Positions 9,088 through 16,745 of a DNA stretch of 64,000 nucleotides are shown in pieces; positions within the stretch are counted from its first letter, which is position 1; each line of letters begins with the position of its first letter. Source of the DNA: CAZYSK01 sp964649415 (GTDB lineage: Bacteria > Chloroflexota > Anaerolineae > B4-G1); assembly GCA_964649415.1 (NCBI GenBank), contig CAZYSK010000010.1:56990-120989 (forward strand), in the 5' to 3' direction. A program made the translations under genes and the position numbers. The notes under the pieces were generated by a model. The model was not told the origin of the DNA. It searched no databases and was given only the letters and a program-made list of their open reading frames with translations.

Positions 9088-9120
9088 TCGACAAGTAAAC
9101 GGGTTTCTCCTCGTTCTGAT

Positions 9121-9963
9121 CTAGTCATACTCAAGCGTCAGACCGACGCCGACTTCCTTAAGATCCACCACCCGGGACAACGCGATCTTGGAGTTCAAGT
9201 CAGTACAGTGGCAAGCGTGCACGCGAGCAGGCTGCAGCGCCTCCATGTACGTCAACGTGCCCTGCAACTGCTCCTCCGAGGGATCGAGAAGATGAAATCC
9301 TCCGACGATGTCGGCCACTCTGTCATCCCCGCAGACATCTTGCGCGTGCGCCACGATGTTGCAGATCCCGGCGTGCGAACAACCCGTGATGATCACCAAC
9401 CCCCTTGAGGACTTGTAGGCCAGAGCAGAATCCTCCATCACGTAGTCGGCGCGTTGGGCACCATCCATCACGACTTGGCCGATTGCACATCTGGCTTCAA
9501 ACTCAGTACGCCTTTCGATCTCGGCCAGGAAGACCAGGCGCTCTGTCAGCCACACGGGGTCCCGGCTCAGCCTGAGATCGAAATGCCTGGCCAGCTTCCG
9601 CTGTGAGACGATGGATCCGATCTCTCCCAGGTCGCCCAACGTGCGGGTCACGAACGTGGAGGGATGGGCCACGAGCGTGGGACGCTTGTGATACATACCC
9701 TCGATGATCGCCTCCGTGTAGAGGGCGATCAACGGGACCAACCCCCACGTATGATCCAGGTGGCTATGCGAAAGCACGAGTGCATCAACGTCCAGCAAGT
9801 CAACGTGCGCCATCTTGTGCGCGTTCTTGATGAACACGTCGGAGTATCCCACGTCGAACAGCACGTGGCTGTCGCCATCCTCGATGAAGTAGGACACGCC
9901 AGGCTCAGCGAGGAAATACCGGTCAATCAGTGTGTTGTTGTCCACAAGCACGGTCAGTTTCAT
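9121..9963 (-). CDS. MBL-fold metallo-hydrolase
   Basis: 280 residues of the metallo-beta-lactamase fold. The signature S-H-S-H-L-D-H-T-W-G binds the metal, I-T-G-C-S-H-A-G supplies another His, and A-C-H-C-T-D sits near the end. The sequence pattern matches the subgroup annotated as 7,8-dihydropterin-6-yl-methyl-4-(beta-D-ribofuranosyl)aminobenzene-5'-phosphate synthase-like hydrolases. The true substrate of most bacterial members is unknown. No signal peptide is seen. GAGGAGG precedes the ATG. It lies 50 bases downstream of the GH130 gene on the same strand and may be the last gene of that sugar operon, though a role in glycan breakdown is not evident. Confidence 0.8.
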   Translation of the reverse strand: MKLTVLVDNNTLIDRYFLAEPGVSYFIEDGDSHVLFDVGYSDVFIKNAHKMAHVDLLDVDALVLSHSHLDHTWGLVPLIALYTEAIIEGMYHKRPTLVAHPSTFVTRTLGDLGEIGSIVSQRKLARHFDLRLSRDPVWLTERLVFLAEIERRTEFEARCAIGQVVMDGAQRADYVMEDSALAYKSSRGLVIITGCSHAGICNIVAHAQDVCGDDRVADIVGGFHLLDPSEEQLQGTLTYMEALQPARVHACHCTDLNSKIALSRVVDLKEVGVGLTLEYD

Positions 9964-10013
9964 CTCACGCCCTCCTCAAGATCGTCCATCACCAACATAG
10001 GCTGCGAATCATC

Positions 10014-11117
10014 TCACCCATAGACCCCTCTGATGGGGGAGCGTAGTATCGCTTCTACCAGTTCATCGAGATTGGGGACATCGGCGCGGGCTACGTGTGT
10101 GTCGGCCGCGCCGTAGTATAGTTGAATCCGCTTTGGATCATTCTGGCAGCGAACTGCCCCGCCAATGAAAGTCACATTCTTCGTGTCTTCCCCCCGATCT
10201 CCTCGCTCATACCAGGCATGTGGCTGTAGCAGGGGCTCCTGCAGCCTGGCGATGGTCCTCAAGTCATCCTTGTCCAGGAGTGCTGCACCTGTGCTATACG
10301 TAGAACGCTCATCCACACCGTGATAGAACAGCACGTAGCCTGCCTCGTGTTCAACGATCGCTCCCGCTCCGATCTTCTCCGATTCCCACGATAATGCTTC
10401 ACAGGGGGACATAATGACATGCTCGTGAATGCTATCGAGGTACTCTCGCCAATAGCCTGGATGGGCCCCAATCAACTCGTCAAGATTGTCGAAGAACGCA
10501 ACCTGGATACTGGGCTTGTTCATCCTTCTGCGCCCTGCCTCGTCCGGCTTCACCCGATGAATAAAGGCTATATCATTGCCTCGATCGATAATCCAGGCAT
10601 CTCGGTCTGTTTCCTCCCCTCCTGGACCAACCACCCACCGTCGAAAGTGCATGAAATCGCGTGTGACCACCAATCCTACCCGCCCTCCCGCCTTGTCGCC
10701 ACTGCCGCGATACGCTTCATGTGTCATCGCATGAACGACACCGACAATATCCTCGCCCACCCGGCAGAGGCGCATGTCTTCGGTGCCATAGGGGCCGTAA
10801 CAAGTCGGTATCGCTAGCTCGCGTGTAGATCCATCAAACCAGGTTGACGATGACCCTGTGATCTTGCGACCTGTGCACTTGAAGGTCTCACCATCGTCGT
10901 CACTTTCGAGCAGTAAATGGTCGCATACTTGGCCAGAGTAGAGATTGCTGCGTTGCGTAGCGCCTACAAACCAGCGGTTGTCACGCGCGGCACGCACCGC
11001 CAGTACGATCTTCCCATTGAAACGCATGGCGCCAGGGTTAAACAGCGCGTCATATCCGGCAATCGTGTCTCGCTCCAAAACCGGGTTCCGTGGGTGCCTG
11101 ATTGCCAATTCCTGCAT
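10014..11117 (-). CDS. GH130 beta-mannoside phosphorylase-like protein
   Basis: 367 residues, a five-bladed beta-propeller family by its motifs: R-N-P-V-L near the start, Y-D-A-L-F-N-P-G-A-M-R-F-N-G-K, and repeated D/E-G-G-type blade motifs. GH130 enzymes cleave beta-1,2- or beta-1,4-mannosides with inorganic phosphate, yielding mannose-1-phosphate, usually in the cytoplasm after import. It follows the two permease genes of a sugar ABC transporter in the same direction. The transporter therefore probably imports a mannose-containing oligosaccharide (inference). AGGAGGAAGAG lies just before the ATG. GH130 also includes hydrolases, and the sequence alone does not fix which activity it has. Confidence 0.82.
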   Translation of the reverse strand: MQELAIRHPRNPVLERDTIAGYDALFNPGAMRFNGKIVLAVRAARDNRWFVGATQRSNLYSGQVCDHLLLESDDDGETFKCTGRKITGSSSTWFDGSTRELAIPTCYGPYGTEDMRLCRVGEDIVGVVHAMTHEAYRGSGDKAGGRVGLVVTRDFMHFRRWVVGPGGEETDRDAWIIDRGNDIAFIHRVKPDEAGRRRMNKPSIQVAFFDNLDELIGAHPGYWREYLDSIHEHVIMSPCEALSWESEKIGAGAIVEHEAGYVLFYHGVDERSTYSTGAALLDKDDLRTIARLQEPLLQPHAWYERGDRGEDTKNVTFIGGAVRCQNDPKRIQLYYGAADTHVARADVPNLDELVEAILRSPIRGVYG

Positions 11118-11175
11118 CTCTTCCTCCTGCTCCTACGGTTGACTGAGTCGAGATTACCCAGCTCTGTTGAGTTCG

Positions 11176-12042
11176 TCACCCCTTCATCCCAGTCGCAGCT
11201 ATCCCTCGGATGAAGAACTTGCGGCCAAAGATGAAGAGCACCAGGATGGGCAAGGTCAAGATAGTAGAGCCAGCCATCAGCACTCCCTGGTACTCTCGAA
11301 AGTCGTGCTGCAAGGTGGCTAACATAACCGAGAGGGGGAACAGGCTGGGTTGCTTGCTCACGATGAGATACCACAAGAACTCGTCCCACAGGTGGATGAA
11401 GGTGAAAAGACCGATGACGACCGTCACCGGGGCAGCCAGGGGCAACATCAGTCTGAAGATGATCCGCCACTCCGAACAACCATCAATGCGAGCGGCATCA
11501 ACCAAATCGGTAGGGATCGTCCTGAAGAACTGAGTGTACATGAAGACAGCCCAGAGACTGACCGTGAAGGGAAGTACCATCCCTGCATAGGTATCTATCA
11601 GTTTGAGCTTCATCATAAGGATGAAACGGGGGATAATGAACATGATGGCAGGGAAAGGCATCTGGAATATGATGAAATTCCACCAAAATCCCTTTCCTCT
11701 GAACTCTAGCTTCGAGAAGGTATAGCCAGCCATCGCCCCGAAGATAACCGCACAGACGACGCCCAGCGAGGAGACGATCAAGCTGTTGAGAAGGGCTTGA
11801 GGGAAGGAGCGATCGCCGGTCAGGGACCTATCGCCAATGGGCTCCCCGAGCACAATCACACGGTAGTTTTTCAACGGATCTGAAAGGTCCTTTGGAAAGA
11901 ATGTAGTGTAAACCTCCGCAGGTACCTTGAAGGAACCCAAAGCCATCCACAGATAAGGGAAGACCATCACCACCAACCCAACGGTGAGCACGATGTAAAT
12001 CAGCACTTGCCCCAATGTGGCGGATACTCTTCTGTGGGTCAT
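11176..12042 (-). CDS. Carbohydrate ABC transporter permease (MalG-like)
   Basis: 288 residues with six predicted membrane helices and the binding-protein-dependent permease EAA-type loop (D-A-A-R-I-D-G-C-S-E-W-R-I-I-F-R-L-M-L-P-L) that contacts the ATPase. The frame is open upstream into the preceding gene, but the ATG at 12042 follows AAGGGAG and gives the usual M-T-H-R-R start. It begins two bases after the stop of the first permease, so the two are translationally coupled. It belongs to the CUT1 family. No ATPase gene is in the locus, so a shared MsmK-type ATPase elsewhere is expected. Confidence 0.92.
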   Translation of the reverse strand: MTHRRVSATLGQVLIYIVLTVGLVVMVFPYLWMALGSFKVPAEVYTTFFPKDLSDPLKNYRVIVLGEPIGDRSLTGDRSFPQALLNSLIVSSLGVVCAVIFGAMAGYTFSKLEFRGKGFWWNFIIFQMPFPAIMFIIPRFILMMKLKLIDTYAGMVLPFTVSLWAVFMYTQFFRTIPTDLVDAARIDGCSEWRIIFRLMLPLAAPVTVVIGLFTFIHLWDEFLWYLIVSKQPSLFPLSVMLATLQHDFREYQGVLMAGSTILTLPILVLFIFGRKFFIRGIAATGMKG

Positions 12043-12044
12043 CG

Positions 12045-12968
12045 TCACATCTCCCTTTCTACCAGCTTGCGCATGACAGAGACAGCCACGAATGTGATCA
12101 TGGTGTTGTAAATGGCCAGCGTCGAGGCGTATCCGGCGTCCATGGACTCGAACAACTTGGTGAAGATGAGCATTGCAAAGGTCTCGGTGCTGCCTTCCGG
12201 CCCCCCACCAGTGATGATATATGGCTCGGCAAAGATGTTGAAGGAGATCATCGTGGCGAACACAACCACGGTTGTCAAGGCCGGGTTGAGCATGGGAATC
12301 GTGATGCGCCACAGCTTCGTCCAGCCATTGGCCCCATCTATGTCTGCCGCTTCGTAGACTTCCCCGGGGATGGATTGCAGACCGGCCAGGAAAATGAGAG
12401 CGTAATAGCCGGTGAATTTCCAGACCACTGTCAGAGCAATTGAGGCCATGGCGATGTCGGGGTTGCTGAAAAAGTATACCTTGGTGCCAATGAGCTTCTC
12501 CAGCCAGACATTGAACATGCCGTCGGCAGAGAAGAGTAAGGTAAAGACGAGAGATATGGCGACTGTGGCCGACATGTAGGAAAGAAGGTAGCCGGTCGCA
12601 AAAACCTCCTGAAGGTATTTTATGCGGTCGAGAAGGAGGGCCACTACCAGGGAACTGATGGTCGCCAGAGGGACGAAAACGACGAAGAAATAGAGACCGT
12701 TCTTGAAGGTGAGCCAGAAACGGCTATCAGTCAGAACGGTCTTGACGTTCTCCAGGCCAATAAAGGTCGGAGGAGCGATGAAGTTCCACCTCTGGAGCAT
12801 CAGCCAGACGCTCCAGAGAAAAGGTAACCCCCAGAGGACGACAGCCCAAAGAAGATAGGGGCTGATCAAGGTATACGCCGCTGTGTCTTCCTTACCCCAC
12901 CTGAGCAGGGTACGCAGTAAGCGGGAGGATTTTGAGCCAGATGGTGCTGCGGTTTTTCTTTCAGCCAC
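12045..12968 (-). CDS. Carbohydrate ABC transporter permease (MalF-like)
   Basis: 307 residues. A GTG start at 12968 is preceded by GGAGGTGG at seven bases; the longer frame upstream lacks conserved sequence. Six membrane helices and the permease loop (Y-E-A-A-D-I-D-G-A-N-G-W-T-K-L-W-R-I-T-I-P) are present. It pairs with the permease at 11176 to form the membrane channel of a CUT1 sugar importer, downstream of its binding protein. Confidence 0.92.
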   Translation of the reverse strand: MAERKTAAPSGSKSSRLLRTLLRWGKEDTAAYTLISPYLLWAVVLWGLPFLWSVWLMLQRWNFIAPPTFIGLENVKTVLTDSRFWLTFKNGLYFFVVFVPLATISSLVVALLLDRIKYLQEVFATGYLLSYMSATVAISLVFTLLFSADGMFNVWLEKLIGTKVYFFSNPDIAMASIALTVVWKFTGYYALIFLAGLQSIPGEVYEAADIDGANGWTKLWRITIPMLNPALTTVVVFATMISFNIFAEPYIITGGGPEGSTETFAMLIFTKLFESMDAGYASTLAIYNTMITFVAVSVMRKLVEREM

Positions 12969-13083
12969 TTTTCCACCTCCAAGGACGCACGACCAATGTC
13001 CACGAATACCAACAGGGACGAGAACCAGCGAGGTAGGTGAGGCGGGGGCGCTGGCGTCGAGGGACAGCGCCCCCTTACTCAGA

Positions 13084-14505
13084 CTAGGGCTTCGCGAGGA
13101 TGCTTTCCATCTTACTCTTGGCGTCACTCAGAGCTACGTCTGGAGCCTTCCTCCCCGTCGCCAGCGGCTCCCAGGCTAGCTCGGAGAAAGTCTCCCACAG
13201 ATCCATGTGCTTGGGATGCACGGGGTACGCAGCCGTGTACTCGAAGGCCCCAATGCAATCCTTGAACGCCGGGGGAAACGCCTCAATCGCTTCCGTGAAG
13301 ACCGGGTTGGTGGTCACGTCTATACGGGCGGGAGGAGCCGACACGGTGGTGAGGAGGTCCATATCGTACTCGTCGTTGAAAACGAACTTCATGAACTCCC
13401 AGGCTTCCTCCTGGTGCTCGCAAGAGGAGAACATCAGCATGCCCTTGACGAACCCGTCGGTCCAGACCGGCTCATCGGCCGGGTAATCGTCCGGCACCAA
13501 AGGCAGGGTCATGGCATAGTTGAAGTCGGGATAGGTCTCCTCTACGAAGCGGGGAGTCCAATACCCCGTGTCGAAACTGGCCATCACGTTACCCTGGTAG
13601 AAGGAGTCGGTAGTCAGGTACTCCAAAGGAGAGTATTCCTCCTCGGCCAGGGTAGCTACGAACTCGGCCACTTTCGTGGCAGGCTCGTTGTCGAGGGAGA
13701 CCACTGTGACGGGGTTCCCGTTGTCGTCCGTGGCTGATTCGAGAAAACTACCCCCCTCGCTGGCGGCAGCGTAGAACATGAAGAAGTCACCCCAGCGGTA
13801 GTACCAGTCGGGCTTGGTGATCATCCCCAGGGCATATTTGTCGGGCTCCGCCGCTTTCAGATTGGCCGCCAAGTCGAGGAACTCGCCGTAGGTGCGAGGA
13901 GGCTCTGTCGCTCCCGCCGCTTCCAGTAGGTCGACGTTCCAGATCATCATCAGGGAAGCCATGTATTCGGGCATGACATAGGCGTGATCCCGCCACAAGG
14001 TCGACTCTATCGGAGACCGCCTGTGGGTGGAATCCACCACGTCCCAGAAGTCGGGGAAGCTGTCCAGGGGAACAGCAGCGCCGTACTCGCCCAGCAGGGA
14101 GCCCATGTTCATCAACATGCCGTCCACCATGTCCGGTTGGGTGCCCGTGGCCACGGCGGTGATGATTGCCTCCTCGGTGCTCTGGGCAGCGGGGATACTC
14201 TCCATAATTACCTGGATATCAGGATGGGCAGCGTTCCATTCATCCACGATCACTTGGTAGTGCTCATACCAACTTCCACTACGAATCCATATCTTGAGAT
14301 TGACCGGTTCCTTCGGCGGCGAGGTGGGCGTGACCTCAACCGGTACCTCAACCGGTACCTCGACCGGCACCTCGACCTCTTCTTTCTCAGTCACGACGCG
14401 GGTGACCTCCACCTCGACAATCTCCGGCGTGGGCGCCGCGCAAGCTGCCAGCAGCAGGCCAGCTACGATAACACCGGCCGTCAGCAGATACGTGTATTTC
14501 CTCAT
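13084..14505 (-). CDS. Extracellular sugar-binding lipoprotein of an ABC transporter
   Basis: 473 residues. The start is an ATG at 14505 with AGGAGG upstream. A lipoprotein signal (hydrophobic stretch, then L-L-L-A-A-C) anchors it outside the membrane. A Val/Glu/Pro linker follows, partly made of a 12-base DNA repeat. The rest is a family-1 type solute-binding fold (L-K-I-W-I-R-S-G near the linker, D-M-V-D-G-M, W-E-F-M-K-F-V near the end). It delivers the oligosaccharide to the two permeases encoded next. Expression probably responds to the LacI regulator encoded just upstream. Confidence 0.92.
   Translation of the reverse strand: MRKYTYLLTAGVIVAGLLLAACAAPTPEIVEVEVTRVVTEKEEVEVPVEVPVEVPVEVTPTSPPKEPVNLKIWIRSGSWYEHYQVIVDEWNAAHPDIQVIMESIPAAQSTEEAIITAVATGTQPDMVDGMLMNMGSLLGEYGAAVPLDSFPDFWDVVDSTHRRSPIESTLWRDHAYVMPEYMASLMMIWNVDLLEAAGATEPPRTYGEFLDLAANLKAAEPDKYALGMITKPDWYYRWGDFFMFYAAASEGGSFLESATDDNGNPVTVVSLDNEPATKVAEFVATLAEEEYSPLEYLTTDSFYQGNVMASFDTGYWTPRFVEETYPDFNYAMTLPLVPDDYPADEPVWTDGFVKGMLMFSSCEHQEEAWEFMKFVFNDEYDMDLLTTVSAPPARIDVTTNPVFTEAIEAFPPAFKDCIGAFEYTAAYPVHPKHMDLWETFSELAWEPLATGRKAPDVALSDAKSKMESILAKP
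14333..14380 (-). repeat. 12-bp tandem repeat in the binding-protein linker
   Basis: Four near-identical units of ACCTCAACCGGT (plus strand) lie in tandem and encode the V-P-V-E repeats between lipobox and binding domain. Length variation here would change only the tether length. Confidence 0.8.
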
Positions 14506-14552
14506 CTCGGGATTCCTCCTTGGGTCAATGAATAGTAGGTCTAGCCGAAACT

Positions 14553-14564
14553 GAAAACGCGTTC
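14553..14564. promoter_or_regulatory. Possible second LacI-type operator before the binding-protein gene
   Basis: GAAAACGCGTTC contains the palindrome AACGCGTT and resembles the CG-centred operators of LacI-family repressors. It is 48 bases upstream of the binding-protein start. It differs from the strong site at the repressor's own promoter, so the assignment is tentative. Confidence 0.3.
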
Positions 14565-14630
14565 GTCGTCCCATCCAGTGACTGCTCATCACCTCCTCCC
14601 CAGAAACTCATTGTCTCGCCAATGCCCCCA

Positions 14631-14648
14631 GCCCTCGTCTGCGAGGGC
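14631..14648. terminator. Hairpin between lacI-type gene and binding-protein gene
   Basis: GCCCTCG-TCTG-CGAGGGC forms a perfect 7-bp stem with a 4-base loop, and a second weaker hairpin lies within the next 35 bases. There is no U-tract, so it could be an attenuating or processing structure rather than a strong terminator. Confidence 0.4.
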
Positions 14649-14733
14649 GGCTTTGGCGCGCCGTTGGCGTCCGCCGACGGGGGCTTCCCAGCACAGATAT
14701 GCAGATTTCGCGATGATGCAAAAGAACGAGCAT

Positions 14734-15759
14734 CTATGACGTCTTTGATGTTGTGTGGCATCCACACGACTGACGGATGACCAGTTCGACAGCCAGCCGC
14801 ATCTGCATCGGAACGCGGTCATCTTGCTCGATCAGGTCCACAACTCGCCGTGCAGCCTGAATACCGATCTTGCGCCAGTAGACGTGGACGGTCGTAAGAG
14901 GAGGCATTTGCACCTGAACCAAGGGCCCATCGTCGAAGCCCACGACGGCGACGTCACCGGGAACGGCACGCGCCACCTGCTGGCAAGCCCGGATGGCACC
15001 GACGGCCATAGCGTCGTTGACCGCCATAACCGCTGTCAAGTCGGGATGTTTCTCCAGGGCGCTAAGCATGGCCTCGTAGCCGGTATCAACGATGGTATTG
15101 GGCATGAACACGATATGGGACTTGAGCCCAGCCTCCTGCAACGCGCGGCGGTAACCGGCGGCACGCTCGCGGCTGCTGAGCCAGTCCGCTGGCCCGGAGA
15201 GAAACACGATGTGCTCGTGACCATGTTCTATAAGATGTCCGACAGCCTGGTACGCGCCGTCTTCGTTGTCGCACAGCACACAATCAACCATCGTTTCGTT
15301 GAGGCGGTTGTCTATGAGAACAATGGGAAGACCCATATTCCGCAGTTCGAGGATGAAGCGAGGATGAATAGCCGGTCCATTCAAGATCAGCCCATCTACC
15401 TTCCTCTGGCGTATCATGCTGAGCATATCCGGTTTTTTCATCGCTTCCTCATCCACATAGGTGACGAGCATGTGGTATCCCAGCTTGCCAAGTTCCTCAT
15501 CTATGCCTCTGAGGGTGTGCACCAGGGGGAGATCAGCTCCGTGTTTGTAGCCTATGTAGCCGATGTTATGGGTGCGGCCGGTGACAAGGCTACGGCCCGG
15601 CGTGTCGGGGCTGTAGCCCATCTGGCGCGCAGCTTCAAGGATTTCGGCGCGAACTTTCGGACTAACACCGGGCTGATCGTTGAGCGCGCGCGAAACCGTC
15701 GCCACGGACACCCCTAACTGCTCGGCAATCTCTTTCTGCGTGACCAGTCTTTGATTCAT
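14734..15759 (-). CDS. LacI-family transcriptional repressor
   Basis: 341 residues. The N-terminal HTH (Q-K-E-I-A-E-Q-L-G-V-S-V-A-T-V-S-R-A-L-N) and hinge are followed by a periplasmic-binding-like sensor domain (Y-I-G-Y-K-H-G, V-D-G-L-I-L-N-G, V-V-G-F-D-D-G). It is upstream of, and in the same direction as, the sugar ABC transporter and GH130 genes, so it most likely represses that operon until the oligosaccharide or a product binds. Its promoter carries a perfect palindromic operator, which points to autoregulation. GGAG precedes the ATG by seven bases. Confidence 0.93.
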   Translation of the reverse strand: MNQRLVTQKEIAEQLGVSVATVSRALNDQPGVSPKVRAEILEAARQMGYSPDTPGRSLVTGRTHNIGYIGYKHGADLPLVHTLRGIDEELGKLGYHMLVTYVDEEAMKKPDMLSMIRQRKVDGLILNGPAIHPRFILELRNMGLPIVLIDNRLNETMVDCVLCDNEDGAYQAVGHLIEHGHEHIVFLSGPADWLSSRERAAGYRRALQEAGLKSHIVFMPNTIVDTGYEAMLSALEKHPDLTAVMAVNDAMAVGAIRACQQVARAVPGDVAVVGFDDGPLVQVQMPPLTTVHVYWRKIGIQAARRVVDLIEQDDRVPMQMRLAVELVIRQSCGCHTTSKTS

Positions 15760-15781
15760 GGAAATCTCCAGAGAATACTAC

Positions 15782-15793
15782 GTAAACGTTTAC
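15782..15793. promoter_or_regulatory. LacI-type operator
   Basis: GTAAACGTTTAC is a perfect 12-bp palindrome centred on CG, the classic LacI/GalR-family operator form. It covers the expected transcription start of the repressor gene's promoter, so the repressor should block its own transcription. Confidence 0.75.
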
Positions 15794-15797
15794 TCCT

Positions 15798-15826
15798 ATT
15801 ATACGTCAATTCTTCTCATTTGTCAA
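15798..15826 (-). promoter_or_regulatory. Consensus sigma-70 promoter of the lacI-type gene
   Basis: Read on the minus strand: TTGACA (15826-15821), 17 bases, TATAAT (15803-15798). Both hexamers match the consensus perfectly. The start point falls about seven bases further, inside the operator. Confidence 0.85.
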
Positions 15827-15875
15827 TACCTATTCCGCTGATCCAGCCATGAACAATGCGCGGGCAGGAGGCAGT

Positions 15876-15903
15876 TTGCGCCTTTTCGGAAAGTTGCTAC
15901 AAT
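15876..15903 (+). promoter_or_regulatory. Promoter of the OmpR-type regulator, possibly leaderless
   Basis: TTGCGC (15876-15881), 16 bases, TACAAT (15898-15903), with TGC in front as an extended -10. The expected start point is within a few bases of the ATG at 15915, so the mRNA may have almost no leader. Confidence 0.55.
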
Positions 15904-15914
15904 ACGCGCCAGAC

Positions 15915-16604
15915 ATGCCTGAGAGAATCCTCGCCATAGACGACGACGAACTCATACTGAAGCTAATCAGCCAGGCACTCAGTCCCCATGGCTATTCTAT
16001 CTCCACAGCGACGAGTGGAGAGGAGGGGCTAGCGCTCTTCAACCAGGTCGCGCCCGATCTCGTGATCCTGGATGTCATGATGCAGGGCATGGATGGCTGG
16101 GAGGTCTGTCGCCGCCTGCGTCAAGTCTCGAGCGTGCCCATCATCTTCCTGACCGCCATGGACAAGGTGGACCACGTAGTGCAAGGGCTGACCGACGGGG
16201 CAGACGACTACCTGGCGAAGCCCTTCAAGATCGCCGAGCTGGTGGCTCGTGTGACCGCCCTGATCCGCCGTGCCCGCATGCCTCACGAACAACCGGACGT
16301 CATGCGCTTCGGCGGGGGGAAACTGGTCATCAACCGGACCGAGCAGACGGTGTTCACCCGCGGCGAGGAAATCTCACTCAGCCCCATCGAGTACAATCTG
16401 CTCCTATTCATGGCCGAGCGCGCCGGCCGTATCCTGCCGGTTCAACTCCTCTTCGATAGCATCTGGGGCTCCGTGCCCGACACGGGCCCCCAGAGTGTGA
16501 AGTGGTACATCTGGCGTCTGCGCCAGAAGATCGAGGCCGATCCCAGCACCCCCCAGTTCATCCTCACCGAACGGGGCAAGGGATACCGCTTCTCCCCACA
16601 ATAA
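15915..16604 (+). CDS. OmpR/PhoB-family response regulator
   Basis: 229 residues from the ATG at 15915 (M-P-E-R-I-L-A-I-D-D-D). An upstream in-frame ATG at 15849 would add a non-conserved extension and would lie ahead of the promoter. The receiver domain has D-D-D, V-I-L-D-V-M as the phosphoacceptor and K-P-F. The C-terminal winged helix has S-P-I-E-Y-N-L-L and the end R-G-K-G-Y-R-F. No kinase gene is adjacent, so it is an orphan regulator by position. The next gene downstream has four phased CAAAC boxes ahead of its promoter, the arrangement OmpR/PhoB proteins bind, so this protein may control the surface-protein locus. Confidence 0.9.
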   Translation: MPERILAIDDDELILKLISQALSPHGYSISTATSGEEGLALFNQVAPDLVILDVMMQGMDGWEVCRRLRQVSSVPIIFLTAMDKVDHVVQGLTDGADDYLAKPFKIAELVARVTALIRRARMPHEQPDVMRFGGGKLVINRTEQTVFTRGEEISLSPIEYNLLLFMAERAGRILPVQLLFDSIWGSVPDTGPQSVKWYIWRLRQKIEADPSTPQFILTERGKGYRFSPQ

Positions 16605-16624
16605 CCCCTCTTTCGCCCATTTCG

Positions 16625-16672
16625 CAAACCCGATTCAAACCCCCAGTTGCAGTTCACAAACTGGATTCAAAC
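16625..16672 (+). promoter_or_regulatory. Four helically phased CAAAC boxes (candidate response-regulator sites)
   Basis: CAAAC occurs at 16625, 16636, 16657 and 16668, that is, spaced 11, 21 and 11 bases, all on one DNA face. The unit is an 18-base imperfect repeat (16625-16642 and 16657-16674). It ends nine bases before a TATAAT box. OmpR/PhoB-type proteins bind 11-base-spaced direct repeats. Confidence 0.6.
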
Positions 16673-16679
16673 TGCCGAC

Positions 16680-16688
16680 TGGTATAAT
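16680..16688 (+). promoter_or_regulatory. Extended -10 promoter of the thioester-protein gene
   Basis: TGG-TATAAT with no recognisable -35 hexamer at the right distance, which fits an activator-dependent promoter next to the CAAAC array. Confidence 0.6.
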
Positions 16689-16745
16689 TGCTTGTGAGGC
16701 CAGCAGAGTGCTGGCTATCTTGACGAATGGGGCGAGGTGAAAACG

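Noticed and set aside
11176..12312. Upstream start at 12312 for the MalG-like permease
   Set aside because: The extra 90 residues overlap the first permease in another frame and are not protein-like; the ATG at 12042 has a proper ribosome-binding site.
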